Assembly (NCBI RefSeq): GCF_030411995.1
Contig: NZ_JASNRC010000002.1
Location: 186,001 to 250,000 of the forward strand
Direction: 5' to 3'
Source: Massilia sp. YIM B02769
GTDB taxonomy: Bacteria > Pseudomonadota > Gammaproteobacteria > Burkholderiales > Burkholderiaceae_D
DNA length: 64,000 nt
The notes beneath the pieces are model-generated. The model was not told the origin of the DNA. It saw nothing but the letters and a program-made list of their open reading frames with translations, and ran no database searches. The position numbers were made by a program, and so were the translations under genes. Below, piece after piece: positions 50,978-60,666 of the stretch; within the stretch, counting starts at the first letter, position 1; each line of letters starts with the position of its first letter.

Positions 50978-52933
50978 TTAACGTGCGATCGACAACAGCG
51001 TGTCGAAAATGGTGTTGGCAATCTGCATGACCTTGCCGGCGGCCTGGTAGGCCTGCTGGTACTTCAGCAGATTGGTCGCTTCCTCGTCCAGGTTCACGCC
51101 CGACACGTCGAGCGCGGCGCCCTGCACCTGCTTGAGCAGGGCTTCGTTGGCGCTGGCGTTCACCTGTACTTCGCGGGTCTTGTTGCCGACCGTGCTGACG
51201 GTCTGGGCAAACGCCGACTGCAGCGTGGCGCTGGCGCCGTTGAAGATGTTCCTGGTCTGGATCGCGCCCAGGGCCTGGATGTTGCGGGTGTCGGCATTGC
51301 CGGCGGTATTCGCGTTGATCGTGAAGGTGTCGCCGGTCTGCGGCACGCCGCTCATGCTCATGTTCACGCCGTTGAAGCTGTAGCTGGCATTCGCCGCGAA
51401 CGGGGCGCTGCCGCCGGTATAGCTCTTGGTCTCGCCGTTCACGGTCACGTTCACGGTGGCGCCGGCCGGGAAGCCCGACAGGTTGCCGCTGTCCTTGTCA
51501 TAGGTCAGCGTCACCGGCAGCGCCGGCTTGTCGGTGTAGTACTCCTTCGACACGCTGCCCGCGCTGATCTGGCCGGTGCCCTTGTTGGCGGTCGGGGCGG
51601 CGGTGGCGATCGGCGCGCCGGCGGCGATTTCGCTCACGTCCGACAAGGCCAGCGCCATGTTCGAGGCGCCCAGCGCGGTCGGGCGCACCAGGTAGTTGTC
51701 GCCCGAGGCGGCATTGCCCGACACGCTGAACTCGACGCCGTCGATGCTCTGCTTGGTGCCGGCCGGGTCGTAGGGCTCGATCTTGGTCTTCTTGTTGTCG
51801 GACAGGCGGGTGACGTAGAAGCTGCTGCCGTCGGACTCGACCTTGTAGTCGCTGTCGGTCAGCTTGGTCGGGTCGGTAACCACGGCGCCGACCTTGGCGG
51901 TGCTGGTGCGGTCGTTGTCGACGGCGGCCGCCACGTAGGCCGGGCCTTGCACGAAGAAGTCCTTGCCCTGGGCGCCGGAACCGTCGATGCCCAGCTTGTG
52001 CTGGTCGTTGAAGGTCTGGGCCAGGCCGATCGCCAGGCGGCCGATCGAGTTCTGCACGCGGTCGAGGGTGCCGCTGCGGAATTCCAGCAGGCCGCCCAGT
52101 TCACCGCCCGAGAGCGCGCTTTCCGGCAGCTGCACCACCTTGTCGCCGGTGGCGTAGCCGACCGTCACGCGGGTCAGGTCGGTCGGCGACTTCATGGTTG
52201 CCAGCTGGAAGGCTTGCTGGCCCACCACCAGCGGCTGGCCGTTGCCGATCGAGACGTTCAGCGCATTGTTGCTGCCGGCGGTCACGGTGGCTTTCACGTG
52301 CTTGTTCAGCTCCATCACCAGCTGGTCGCGCTGGTCGAGCAGGTCGTTCGGCTGGCGGCCTTCGGTCGAACCGTAGGAGCCGATCTTGGCGTTCAGTTCC
52401 GAGATCTGCTTGGCGTAGGTGTTGATCAGGTTGACGTTGGTTTCGATCGAGGTGTTCACGCCGGCGTCGATTTCTTCCAGGCGCGCGTCGATCTGCTGGA
52501 AGCTCGCCGCCAGGGTTTCGGCCGACGACAGCAGCGCCTGGCGCGACGGCACCGAGGCGCCGTTGCCGGTCACGTCCTGCACCGCCGAGAAGAAGTTCTG
52601 GATCGCCGGCGACAGGCCGGCCGTGGTGTCGGCCAGCAGGTTGTCGATCTGGCTGATCTGGCTGTAGTAGGAATCGAGCGAGCTTTTCGCGGCCGTCGTG
52701 GTGCGCACCTGGTTGTTCAGGAAATCGTCGCTGTAGCGCTTGATCTCGGCGATCTTGGTGCCGGTGCCGACGAAACCATAGCCGTACTCCATCGTCGTCG
52801 ACGTGGCCTGCACCACGCCCTGGCGGCTGTAGCCTTCCACGTTGGCGTTGGTGATGTTGTGGCCGGTCGTGGCGAGTGCGGTTTGCGCCGCGTACAGGCC
52901 AGTTTTGCCGATGCTGAGGAGGTTTCCGGACAT
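50978..52933 (-). CDS. flgK: Flagellar hook-filament junction protein FlgK (HAP1)
   Basis: 651 residues. N-terminus SIGKTGLYAAQTALATTGHNITNANVEGYSR and C-terminus GVNLDEEATNLLKYQQAYQAAGKVM are those of FlgK; the long Thr/Ser/Asp-rich middle is the variable surface-exposed part. It sits directly on the hook. Confidence 0.96.
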   Translation of the reverse strand: MSGNLLSIGKTGLYAAQTALATTGHNITNANVEGYSRQGVVQATSTTMEYGYGFVGTGTKIAEIKRYSDDFLNNQVRTTTAAKSSLDSYYSQISQIDNLLADTTAGLSPAIQNFFSAVQDVTGNGASVPSRQALLSSAETLAASFQQIDARLEEIDAGVNTSIETNVNLINTYAKQISELNAKIGSYGSTEGRQPNDLLDQRDQLVMELNKHVKATVTAGSNNALNVSIGNGQPLVVGQQAFQLATMKSPTDLTRVTVGYATGDKVVQLPESALSGGELGGLLEFRSGTLDRVQNSIGRLAIGLAQTFNDQHKLGIDGSGAQGKDFFVQGPAYVAAAVDNDRTSTAKVGAVVTDPTKLTDSDYKVESDGSSFYVTRLSDNKKTKIEPYDPAGTKQSIDGVEFSVSGNAASGDNYLVRPTALGASNMALALSDVSEIAAGAPIATAAPTANKGTGQISAGSVSKEYYTDKPALPVTLTYDKDSGNLSGFPAGATVNVTVNGETKSYTGGSAPFAANASYSFNGVNMSMSGVPQTGDTFTINANTAGNADTRNIQALGAIQTRNIFNGASATLQSAFAQTVSTVGNKTREVQVNASANEALLKQVQGAALDVSGVNLDEEATNLLKYQQAYQAAGKVMQIANTIFDTLLSIAR

Positions 52934-53016
52934 GACGTTTTCTCTATGTGCTGTGTTCTTCTACGGCAGCGTTCGTCAAAACTTGAGCGCCTTTTTGACG
53001 AATCTGATGCCTGTCT

Positions 53017-53955
53017 TTATGCCAACGAGTTCTTGATGATCTTCGACAGCTTGTGGCCGTAGTTCGGGTCGGTCGCGTAACCGGCGCGCTGCAGGCCGTG
53101 GGCAAACGCCGCCGCATCGCCGTTGCTGTTGATGACCTTTTCGTAACGTGGATTGTTCGCCAACATGCGGGCGTAATCCTTGAACGAATCGGCCGGCGTA
53201 TCGTAGGCGCGGAACTTCTCCACGCGGCGGTGGGCGACACCGTTCACGTATTCGGTGGTGACGGCGGTGGCAACCTTGCCTTTCCAGCCGGGGCCGGCCT
53301 TGATGCCGAACAAATTGTTGCTGTTGCTGCCGTCGGCATTCCGGATCATGCGCTTGCCCCAGCCGGTTTCCAGCGCGGCCTGGCCCAGCATGAACTTGGC
53401 CGGCACGCCGGTCACCTGTTCGGCGGCGGCCGCGTGGGCGCCCAGCTTTTCCTGGAAGGCCTGCACGTGCGGCGCCTGGGTACGGCCGCTGGCGCTGATG
53501 CCCTGGGTCTGCAGGCCGGCGTCCAGGCCTTCCTTCAGCGGGCCGGCTTTTGGCTTGAGCGGAATCTCGAGCGCGGCGGCCACGCCGTCGCGGCCGACGG
53601 CGGTCGAGGACTCGCTGCCGATGGCCAGCGCCTTGGCGTCGGTCTGCACCGACAGCTGGCGGGTCAGCACGTCGGCCAGGCCCATGCCGCGCTTGGCCAG
53701 GTTCTGGCTCAGCTGCTGGTCGAGCATCGAGGTGAACATCTTGGTCTGCTGGTTGTCGGTCAGTCCATCCTGCGGCGTGGCGTCGCGCATGCTCTTCATC
53801 ATCTGGTTGATGAACATGGCTTCGAACTGGGTCGCCGCGCCCTTCAGGGCCTCGGGCGAACCGGCCTTGGCCGATTGCTTGAGCGAGCCGAGGCTTTGCG
53901 CGTCGAGCGCAAACTTGTTGCTCAGGTCGTTCGTGGATGGGCTGTTACCGATCAT
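53017..53955 (-). CDS. flgJ: Peptidoglycan hydrolase and rod cap FlgJ
   Basis: 312 residues, two domains. Rod-cap domain at about 40-110 (GAATQFEAMFINQMMKSMRDA) and a C-terminal glucosaminidase from about 165 (KFMLGQAALETGWGKRMI, NLFGIKAGPGWKG). It clears the cell wall for the rod and caps rod assembly. Ten bases separate it from the flgI stop. Confidence 0.95.
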   Translation of the reverse strand: MIGNSPSTNDLSNKFALDAQSLGSLKQSAKAGSPEALKGAATQFEAMFINQMMKSMRDATPQDGLTDNQQTKMFTSMLDQQLSQNLAKRGMGLADVLTRQLSVQTDAKALAIGSESSTAVGRDGVAAALEIPLKPKAGPLKEGLDAGLQTQGISASGRTQAPHVQAFQEKLGAHAAAAEQVTGVPAKFMLGQAALETGWGKRMIRNADGSNSNNLFGIKAGPGWKGKVATAVTTEYVNGVAHRRVEKFRAYDTPADSFKDYARMLANNPRYEKVINSNGDAAAFAHGLQRAGYATDPNYGHKLSKIIKNSLA

Positions 53956-53964
53956 GGTGCGTCC

Positions 53965-55077
53965 TTAGATGATCTCGAGTTCGGCGCGCAGCGAGCCTGC
54001 CGCTTTCAGGGCCTGCAGGATCGCCAGCAGGTCTTGCGGCGAAGCGCCGATCGAATTCATGGCCTTCACGACTTCCGCCAGCGACGCGCCGCCTTTCACC
54101 AGCAGCACCTTGCCCGGGTCCTTCTTGATTTCCACCGACGGCGTGGTGGTCACCGCGGTCTGGCCGCGCGAACCCGGCGCCGGCTGGCTCACGTTCGTAT
54201 CGGCGCCGATCGTCACCGACAGATTGCCGTGCGAAATCGCGCAGGTGTCGAGCGTGACGGCCTGGTTCATCACCACCGAACCGGTGCGCGCGTTCAGGAT
54301 CACTTTCGCGGCAGCGGCGGCCGGCTTGACGTCGATGTTTTCCAGCAGGCCAATGAAGCTGACGCGGGCATCCGACGAGGCCGGGGTGCGCACGCGGATC
54401 ACGCGGCCGTCGAGGGCGGTGGCGGTACCGGCGCCGAACTGGTTGTTCACGGCCTCGACCACGCGGCTGGCGGTGGCGAAGTCGGTGTTGTTCAGCTCCA
54501 GGCGGATCTGGTTGTTTTCGCCCAGGTTCGAGGCGACGGCGCGCTCGACGGTGGCGCCGGCCGAGATCTTGCCGACCGACAGGTGGTTCACCTGGACTTG
54601 CGCACCGCCGCCGCCGCTTGATGCGCCAACGCCGCCGACCAGCACGTTACCCTGGGCCATGGCGTAGACCTGGCCATCGGCGCCGTGCAGCGGGGTCATC
54701 AGCAGCGTGCCGCCGCGCAGGCTTTTCGCGTTACCGATCGACGACACGGTGATGTCGATGTTCTGGCCCGGCTGGGCGAAGGCCGGCAGCGAGGTCGTGA
54801 CCATCACGGCCGCGACGTTCTTGAGTTGCAGCTGGCCGGTCGGCGGCAGGTTCACGCCCTTCTGCTGCAGCATGGCGATGATCGACTGCACGGTGAACGG
54901 GGTCTGGCTGGTCTGGTCGCCGGTGCCGTCCAGTCCCACCACCAGGCCATAGCCCGACAGCTGGTTCTGGCGCACGCCGGCGATACTGGTCATGTCCTTC
55001 AGGCGCTCGGCCTGGGCCAGCGGCGCAGCGGCGGTGAGAGCGGCGCACAGCGCCAGCAGCGGGAAATTGAAACGCAT
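53965..55077 (-). CDS. flgI: Flagellar P-ring protein FlgI
   Basis: 370 residues from the ATG at 55077, with GGAG five bases upstream; an in-frame GTG at 55083 is less likely. Signal peptide ending AQA, then ERLKDMTSIAGVRQNQLSGYGLVVGLDGTGD, a diagnostic start, and GASPQDLLAILQALKAAGSL near the C-terminus. It forms the periplasmic P ring. Confidence 0.97.
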   Translation of the reverse strand: MRFNFPLLALCAALTAAAPLAQAERLKDMTSIAGVRQNQLSGYGLVVGLDGTGDQTSQTPFTVQSIIAMLQQKGVNLPPTGQLQLKNVAAVMVTTSLPAFAQPGQNIDITVSSIGNAKSLRGGTLLMTPLHGADGQVYAMAQGNVLVGGVGASSGGGGAQVQVNHLSVGKISAGATVERAVASNLGENNQIRLELNNTDFATASRVVEAVNNQFGAGTATALDGRVIRVRTPASSDARVSFIGLLENIDVKPAAAAAKVILNARTGSVVMNQAVTLDTCAISHGNLSVTIGADTNVSQPAPGSRGQTAVTTTPSVEIKKDPGKVLLVKGGASLAEVVKAMNSIGASPQDLLAILQALKAAGSLRAELEII

Positions 55078-55090
55078 GATCACTCCGGAA

Positions 55091-55741
55091 TCAGAAAGGC
55101 AGCAACGACTGGAAGAAGCGCGACATCATCGAGTTCATCTCGGCACGGTCGAGCTGGCTGCTGGTGCGGTATTCCACACGCGCATCGGCCACCACGGTCG
55201 ACGACACCACGTTGCCGTTCTGGATGGTGTCGGGGCTGACCATGCCCGAGAAGCGGATGAACTCGATGCCCTTGTTCATCGCCACCTGCTTTTCGCCGGC
55301 CACGATCAGGTTGCCGTTCGACAGCACTTCGGTGACGGTCACGCCGATGGTGCCGGTAAAGGCGTTGCTGGCGCTCTGGTTGTCGCCGTCCGAGAACTTG
55401 GTGCTGCCTTCGGCCGCCACGTTGGCGCCCAGCTTCGACTGGATCACGCCCGGCAGGCCGAAGCTGGCGCTGCCCGACTTGTTGCCCGAGCTGGTACCGG
55501 CCTTGTTGGCCGAGGTCTTTTCGACAATGTTGATGGTCAACAGATCGCCGATCTGGCGTGCGCGGCGGTCTTCGAACATCGGGCGGTAGCGCGCGGCGTT
55601 GTAGATCGCGCCGTCGGTCGGCGGCGCGACTTCGGCCAGGGCCGGACGCGCGCTGCGCGTTTCCTGCACGATCGAGGTCGGGGTGGTGCCGCAGCCGGCC
55701 AGGACCGCAGCGACAGTAGCGATGAAAGCGAGCTTTTTCAT
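55091..55741 (-). CDS. flgH: Flagellar L-ring lipoprotein FlgH
   Basis: 216 residues. Lipobox LAGC with acylated Cys17. The body has RYRPMFEDRRARQIGDLLTINIVEKT and a C-terminal region (GVTVTEVLSNGNLIVAGEKQV) typical of FlgH, which forms the outer-membrane L ring. Confidence 0.97.
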   Translation of the reverse strand: MKKLAFIATVAAVLAGCGTTPTSIVQETRSARPALAEVAPPTDGAIYNAARYRPMFEDRRARQIGDLLTINIVEKTSANKAGTSSGNKSGSASFGLPGVIQSKLGANVAAEGSTKFSDGDNQSASNAFTGTIGVTVTEVLSNGNLIVAGEKQVAMNKGIEFIRFSGMVSPDTIQNGNVVSSTVVADARVEYRTSSQLDRAEMNSMMSRFFQSLLPF

Positions 55742-55773
55742 GGATTTCAGAAGTAAGATCAGACGTGTACGAA

Positions 55774-56556
55774 TTAGAGCTGGGACAGTTTTTGCAGCAT
55801 CTGGTCGGACGTCGTGATCGCCTTGCTGTTGATCTCGTAGGCCCGCTGGGTTTGAATCATGTTGACCATTTCCTCGACCACGTTGACGTTCGAGGTTTCC
55901 ACGTAACCCTGCATGATCACGCCGGCGCCGTTGGTGCCCGGGGTGTTCGCATTCGGGTTGCCCGAGGCGGTGGTTTCCAGGTACAGGTTCTCGCCCTTCG
56001 ATTCCAGGCCGGCCGGGTTGATGAAGGTCATCAGTTGCAGGTTGCCGATCTGGGTGGTGGCGGTCGAACCGGCGGTCTTCACCGACACGGTGCCGTCGCG
56101 GCCGACGGTGATGGTTTCGGCATTCGCCGGCACGGTAATCGGCGGCTGCAGCGGGTAGCCGCTGGAGGTGACCAGGGTACCGTTCGAGTCGGTCTGGAAC
56201 GAGCCGTCGCGGGTATAGGCCTGGGTGCCGTCGGGCAGCAGCACCGGGAAGAAGCCGGTGCCGTTGATCATGACGTCTTTCGCGTTGCCGGTTTCCTGCG
56301 GGTTACCCTGGGTGAAGATGCGCTCGGTCGAGACGGCGCGCACACCGGTACCGAGCTGCAGGCCGGACGGCAGGTTGGTTTGCTGCGAGGATTGGGCGCC
56401 GGGCTGGCGCTGGGTCTGGTACAGCAGGTCCTCGAACACCGCACGCGACTTCTTGAAACCGTTGGTGCTGACGTTGGCGAGGTTATTGGTGATGACGTCG
56501 AGGTTGGTTTGCTGCGCCTCGAGACCGGTCTTGGCGATGTACAGCGAACGAATCAT
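55774..56556 (-). CDS. flgG: Flagellar distal rod protein FlgG
   Basis: 260 residues, usual length. Starts [29 protein letters not shown] and ends [22 protein letters not shown], the two rod/hook family signatures that form the coiled axis. Confidence 0.97.
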   Translation of the reverse strand: MIRSLYIAKTGLEAQQTNLDVITNNLANVSTNGFKKSRAVFEDLLYQTQRQPGAQSSQQTNLPSGLQLGTGVRAVSTERIFTQGNPQETGNAKDVMINGTGFFPVLLPDGTQAYTRDGSFQTDSNGTLVTSSGYPLQPPITVPANAETITVGRDGTVSVKTAGSTATTQIGNLQLMTFINPAGLESKGENLYLETTASGNPNANTPGTNGAGVIMQGYVETSNVNVVEEMVNMIQTQRAYEINSKAITTSDQMLQKLSQL

Positions 56557-56629
56557 GGGTTTCTCCTATTGGCGGCGGCGCTGGTGGCAACAACGCCCCA
56601 CGCACAATAGAATTATGCTGGAGAAACAC

Positions 56630-57370
56630 TTAGTTCAAAGCGAGGATCTGGCTGGCTTTCGCGGCGTTATTCTCGGCGTTCTTCATCAGGCTCATTTGCG
56701 TTTCGAAGGACCTTGCCAGGCCGATCATGGACACCATGGCATCGACCGCATTCACGTTGCTACCCTCTAAAGCGCCGCCGGCCACGCGTACGCTCGGGTC
56801 GGCCGGGGCATTGCTGCCGTCCTTCAGGCGGAACAGGCCATCGTCGCCGCGGGTCAGGTTGTTCTGGTCCGGGTTCACCAGCTTCAGGCGGCCGAGGATG
56901 ACCGGCGCGGCCGGGCGCTCGGCATTCGAGATGGTGGAGATGGTGCCGTCGCCGCCGACCGTCACGGTGACGTCGGGCGGGATCGTGATCGGGCCGCCCT
57001 CGCCCATGATGGTCTGGCCGCTGGAGGTGGTCAGCACGCCGTTCGGGCTCATCTGCAGGGCGCCGTTGCGGGTATAGGCTTCCGTGCCGTCGGCGTTCTG
57101 CACCGCGATCCAGCCCGGGCCCTTGACGGCGACGTCGAGGTCGCGGCCGGTCATCTGCAGCGGGCCGCCGGTGAAGTCGGCGCCGACGGTGTTATTGACG
57201 ACAAAGGCGCGGGTCGGCAAGCCCTCGCTTTGCACCGGCACGGCGCGGAAGGTGTCGAGCTGGGCGCGGAAACCGGTCGTGTTCAGGTTCGCCAGGTTGT
57301 TCGAGGTCGTGGCCTGCTGCTCGAGGACGTGTTTGGCGCCGGAGGCGACGGTGTAGATCAAGCGGTCCAT
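56630..57370 (-). CDS. flgF: Flagellar proximal rod protein FlgF
   Basis: 246 residues. Starts MDRLIYTVASGAKHVLEQQATTSNNLAN; the ATG at 57370 follows AAGGAAG, although the frame stays open about 120 bases further up through the tandem repeats. C-terminus MVSMIGLARSFETQMSLMKNAE. FlgF is part of the rod. Confidence 0.96.
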   Translation of the reverse strand: MDRLIYTVASGAKHVLEQQATTSNNLANLNTTGFRAQLDTFRAVPVQSEGLPTRAFVVNNTVGADFTGGPLQMTGRDLDVAVKGPGWIAVQNADGTEAYTRNGALQMSPNGVLTTSSGQTIMGEGGPITIPPDVTVTVGGDGTISTISNAERPAAPVILGRLKLVNPDQNNLTRGDDGLFRLKDGSNAPADPSVRVAGGALEGSNVNAVDAMVSMIGLARSFETQMSLMKNAENNAAKASQILALN

Positions 57371-57389
57371 GTATCTTCCTTCTTTATCG

Positions 57390-57473
57390 TGCCGGGGTGT
57401 GCATCGATTCGTTGTGGTGCCGGGGTGTGCATCGGTTCGTTGTGGTGCCGGGGTGTGCATCGGTTCGTTGTGG
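57390..57473. repeat. Three tandem 28-base repeats upstream of flgF
   Basis: Three copies (57390-57417, 57418-57445, 57446-57473) of a 28-base unit beginning TGCCGGGGTGTGCATCG and ending TTCGTTGTGG; copy 1 differs at one base (A for G at the 18th position). They lie 20 bases upstream of flgF and run into the REP pair at 57472. Confidence 0.9.
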
Positions 57474-57519
57474 TGGGTTCGAGAACCCACCCTACGTAGG
57501 GTGGGTACTCGTACCCACC
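57472..57519. repeat. Two head-to-head REP palindromes in the flgE-flgF gap
   Basis: GGTGGGTTCGAGAACCCACC followed by CTACGTAG and then GGTGGGTACTCGTACCCACC: two hairpins sharing their GTAG heads. The stems differ by a complementary swap (TTC/GAA versus TAC/GTA). A long RNA structure is expected here within the flg operon. Confidence 0.8.
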
Positions 57520-57558
57520 ACTCACCGCGTGAAACTCACGCGGCGTCGATTACATCAA

Positions 57559-59094
57559 TTAACGCAGGTTCACCAGGGTCTGCAACACCGAATCCTGCGT
57601 CTTGATGGTCTGCGCATTCGCCTGGTACACGCGCTGCGCCGTGATCATGTTGACCAGCTCGGCGGTCAGGTCGACGTTCGAGGTTTCCACCGCCGACGAC
57701 TGCAGCACGCCGAAGCTGCCGGAATCCGGGGTGCCGATCAGCGGCGTGCCCGACTTGGCCGATTCGGCCCAGGCGTTGTTGCCGAGCGGTTCCAGGCCGT
57801 TCGAGTTGGCGAAGTTCGCCAGCACCACCTGGCCCAAGGGTTTACTCTGGCCGTTGCTGTACTGGCCGAGGATGATGCCGTCGTCGCCGATCGAGAAGCG
57901 CTGCAGGTGGCCGGCGGCGTAGCCGTCCTGGGTCAGCTTCTTGTCGCTGGTGGCGGTGCCGTACTGGGTGCTGCCGGTAAAGGCCAGTTCCATGGTCTGG
58001 GTCGGCTCGGAACCGGTCGACGGGAAGATCGGCAGGGTCACGTTCATCTTGCCGCCACCCGTGGTGTTCACGGCGTTCAGCGCACCGTTTTCGTCGAAGC
58101 GCAGGGTGCCGATCGGCACTGCCGGCACTTTCACGGCGCCGGCGATGGCCTTGTCGATCTGGTCGGGCGAGTAACCGGCGATGCGCGCGGCGTCGGCGCC
58201 GGCGGTGGCGATCGAGGCCTGGATGTCGGTGCTGGCGCCGGCGGTGCCGGCGGCGGCGGCGACCATCTTCGACGCTTCGGTGGCGTAGTTCTGCAGGGCG
58301 GCGGCGATGTCGGCCGGCACCGGTGGAATCGCCTTGGTGGCGGCGGTCCAGGCGTCGCGGGCGGCATTCACGGCGGCGAAGTCGGCGCCCGTGCCCTGGG
58401 CGGCCTGCGCCACCTTCAGGTTGGTCACTTCGGTACCGTCGTTGGCGGCGTACACGTCCCAGGTGCCCGAGCCGTTCTTCACGTAGAAGGTCGACAGCAC
58501 GTGGGCATTGCCCAGGGTGTCGTAGACGTCGACCGGGGTCTGCTTGTTGTAGGTGTTCGGGTCGGACGCGTCGAACGGGGTGACGGTCGGCGCCACGGCG
58601 CGCGAGTCGAGGTTCATTTCCACGCCCACCTTGGTGGTCGACACCGGCTTGATGTCGGAGGCATTGATCTGCAGCGGGTTCGGGGCGCCGGCCAGGATCT
58701 GGCCGGTGGCGCCGACGCCGTAGCCGGTCAGCTTGGCGCCTTGCGCGTTGGTCATGAAGCCGTCCTTGTCGAGCGAGAACTGGCCGTTGCGGGTGTACTG
58801 CACCATGCCCGAGGACACGGTACGGAAGAAGCCCTGGCCGTTGATGGCCACGTCGAGCGAGTTGTTCGAGGATTCGATATTGCCTTGGGTGAACTGCTGG
58901 GCAATCTGCGATACCTTGGTACCGATACCCGCGGTCATGCCGCCGGCGCCGTTCAGCGAGCTGGCATACACGTCCGCGAACTGCGCGGTCGAACCCTTGA
59001 AGCCGACGGTGCTGGCGTTGGCGATGTTGTTACCGATGACGTCGAGGGATTTGGCAGCGCCGTTCAAGCCGCTCAGACCTTGTTGAAAAGACAT
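57559..59094 (-). CDS. flgE: Flagellar hook protein FlgE
   Basis: 511 residues. Begins MSFQQGLSGLNGAAKSLDVIGNNIANASTVGFK and ends LTAELVNMITAQRVYQANAQTI. The Ala-rich insert around residues 245-310 is longer than in the enteric protein. Builds the hook. Confidence 0.96.
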   Translation of the reverse strand: MSFQQGLSGLNGAAKSLDVIGNNIANASTVGFKGSTAQFADVYASSLNGAGGMTAGIGTKVSQIAQQFTQGNIESSNNSLDVAINGQGFFRTVSSGMVQYTRNGQFSLDKDGFMTNAQGAKLTGYGVGATGQILAGAPNPLQINASDIKPVSTTKVGVEMNLDSRAVAPTVTPFDASDPNTYNKQTPVDVYDTLGNAHVLSTFYVKNGSGTWDVYAANDGTEVTNLKVAQAAQGTGADFAAVNAARDAWTAATKAIPPVPADIAAALQNYATEASKMVAAAAGTAGASTDIQASIATAGADAARIAGYSPDQIDKAIAGAVKVPAVPIGTLRFDENGALNAVNTTGGGKMNVTLPIFPSTGSEPTQTMELAFTGSTQYGTATSDKKLTQDGYAAGHLQRFSIGDDGIILGQYSNGQSKPLGQVVLANFANSNGLEPLGNNAWAESAKSGTPLIGTPDSGSFGVLQSSAVETSNVDLTAELVNMITAQRVYQANAQTIKTQDSVLQTLVNLR

Positions 59095-59132
59095 TTAGTT
59101 CTCCAGATAAGATAAAAGTTGAGCGGCTGGGC

Positions 59133-59825
59133 TCAGAGTACTTGTTTGATGTCGGCCAGGGTGATGGCGCCCTTGCCTGCGAGGTTGATCTTCACCCCGT
59201 CTTTGGAATTCGTGCTGACGCTGGCGACGCTGTCGAGCGACAGGCCCTTGACGTCGGTGAGCGGCTGGCCGCCGCGCGATGCCTCGACGCGGAAGGTGTA
59301 GCCGCCGTCGGCCAGGGTGGCGGCATCGACCGCATCCGAGCTGCCGTCCCAGGCCAGCGGGGTCGAACCCGCTTCCATGGCGCCGAGGTCGATGGTGGCA
59401 ACGTCCTTGCCGTTCTTCGGATCGCTGACGATGACTTTCACGTTGTCGGCCGCGGTGGCGAGGTCGACGCCGAACACCGACTTGCCGCCGGTCAGGCTGA
59501 TGTTGTTGCCCTCGATCAGCACGCCATGGCCGATCAGGTTGGTCGCCGACAGCGCTTCGCTCGACTGGTAGCTCGACTTCAGCGTTTCCAGGGTCTCGTT
59601 CAGCTTGTTCACGCCGGTCACGGTCTGCAGCTGGGCCAGCTGGCTGGTCACCTGGGCGTTGTCGAGCGGATTCAGCGGATCCTGGTTCTTCAGCTGGGTC
59701 ACCAGCAGGGTCATGAACTTGTCGGTGTCGGCCTGGACGCTGTCGGTCGCGGTCTTCTTCGTGTTCATGGTCGACATCAGGTCGTTGATCGAGGTGCCGG
59801 AGGTCGTGTTGGTTACGGTGGACAT
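59133..59825 (-). CDS. flgD: Flagellar hook cap protein FlgD
   Basis: 230 residues. The conserved N-terminal FMTLLVTQLKNQDPLNPLDNAQ and LAQLQTVTGVNKLNETL are followed by a two-domain beta body. It caps the growing hook. It lies between flgE and flgC, as usual. Confidence 0.96.
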   Translation of the reverse strand: MSTVTNTTSGTSINDLMSTMNTKKTATDSVQADTDKFMTLLVTQLKNQDPLNPLDNAQVTSQLAQLQTVTGVNKLNETLETLKSSYQSSEALSATNLIGHGVLIEGNNISLTGGKSVFGVDLATAADNVKVIVSDPKNGKDVATIDLGAMEAGSTPLAWDGSSDAVDAATLADGGYTFRVEASRGGQPLTDVKGLSLDSVASVSTNSKDGVKINLAGKGAITLADIKQVL

Positions 59826-59842
59826 GGAATGGTTGGCTCAGG

Positions 59843-60244
59843 TTATTGACCGAGGGTCAGGGTTTTCAGCAGCATGCTTTTCGCGGCGTTCATGGTTTCG
59901 ACGTTGTTCTGGTAGGAACGCGAGGCCGACAGCATGTTGACCATTTCGTCCACCGGGTTCACGTTCGGCATCGACACGTAACCCTTTTCGTCGGCCAGCG
60001 GGTTCTTCGGGTCGTAGACCTGTTTCAGGGGCGACGGGTCTTCCACCACTTCGCGCACCTTGACGCCGGTGGCGCCGCTGTTCATCGGCACCGCTTCGAA
60101 CACGACCTGCTTGGCGCGGTAGGCTTCGCCGCTGGCGGAGGTGGCGGAGTCGGCATTGGCCAGGTTGCTGGCCACCGTGTTCAGGCGCTGGGCCTGGGCG
60201 CTCATGGCCGAGCCCGAGATATTGAAGACATTAAAGAGCGACAT
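59843..60244 (-). CDS. flgC: Flagellar proximal rod protein FlgC
   Basis: 133 residues from the ATG at 60244, two bases after flgB. Starts [32 protein letters not shown] and contains [22 protein letters not shown]. Standard FlgC length. Confidence 0.96.
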   Translation of the reverse strand: MSLFNVFNISGSAMSAQAQRLNTVASNLANADSATSASGEAYRAKQVVFEAVPMNSGATGVKVREVVEDPSPLKQVYDPKNPLADEKGYVSMPNVNPVDEMVNMLSASRSYQNNVETMNAAKSMLLKTLTLGQ

Positions 60245-60246
60245 GA

Positions 60247-60666
60247 TTATTGCCCGTTCTGGATCGCCGCCAGCAGGCCGCGGATCTGGTGGTTGATCAT
60301 GGTAATGCCGGCTTCGTAGCGCAGCGCGTTGTCGGCAAACTGGTTGCGCTCGACGTCCATGTCGACCGTGTTGCCGTCGACCGCGCCCTGCAGCACGCCG
60401 CGGTACAGCACTGGGGTGCCGTCTGGCAGGGTCTTGCCGTCCGCCGCGCCCTGCATGTGGGCGTTGTTCGTGGCCGCCAGGCCGTTGCTGCTCCCACTTC
60501 CTTTCGCCAGCGCGCCCTGCATGGCGCTGGCGAAGTCGATGTCGCGCGCCTTGAAGTTCGGGGTGTCGGCGTTGGCGATGTTGGACGCGATCAGTTCCTG
60601 GCGCTGGGCCCGCAGGGACAGCGCTGTTTCGTTGAAGCGTAGGTAATTGTCGATTTTGCCGATCAT
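60247..60666 (-). CDS. flgB: Flagellar proximal rod protein FlgB
   Basis: 139 residues from the ATG at 60666, behind GGAGG; an in-frame ATG lies 57 bases upstream. Features [24 protein letters not shown]. First gene of flgBCDEFGHIJKL; diverges from flgA over a 159-base gap that should contain both promoters. Confidence 0.96.
   Translation of the reverse strand: MIGKIDNYLRFNETALSLRAQRQELIASNIANADTPNFKARDIDFASAMQGALAKGSGSSNGLAATNNAHMQGAADGKTLPDGTPVLYRGVLQGAVDGNTVDMDVERNQFADNALRYEAGITMINHQIRGLLAAIQNGQ

Noticed and set aside
57390-57473. Possible mini CRISPR array (28-base repeats)
   Set aside because: The units are contiguous with no spacers, and no cas gene is in the window; it is a plain tandem repeat.
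56630-57490. N-terminally extended flgF starting near 57490
   Set aside because: The extra 40 residues only translate the tandem repeats; the start at 57370 has a good ribosome site and gives the family N-terminus.
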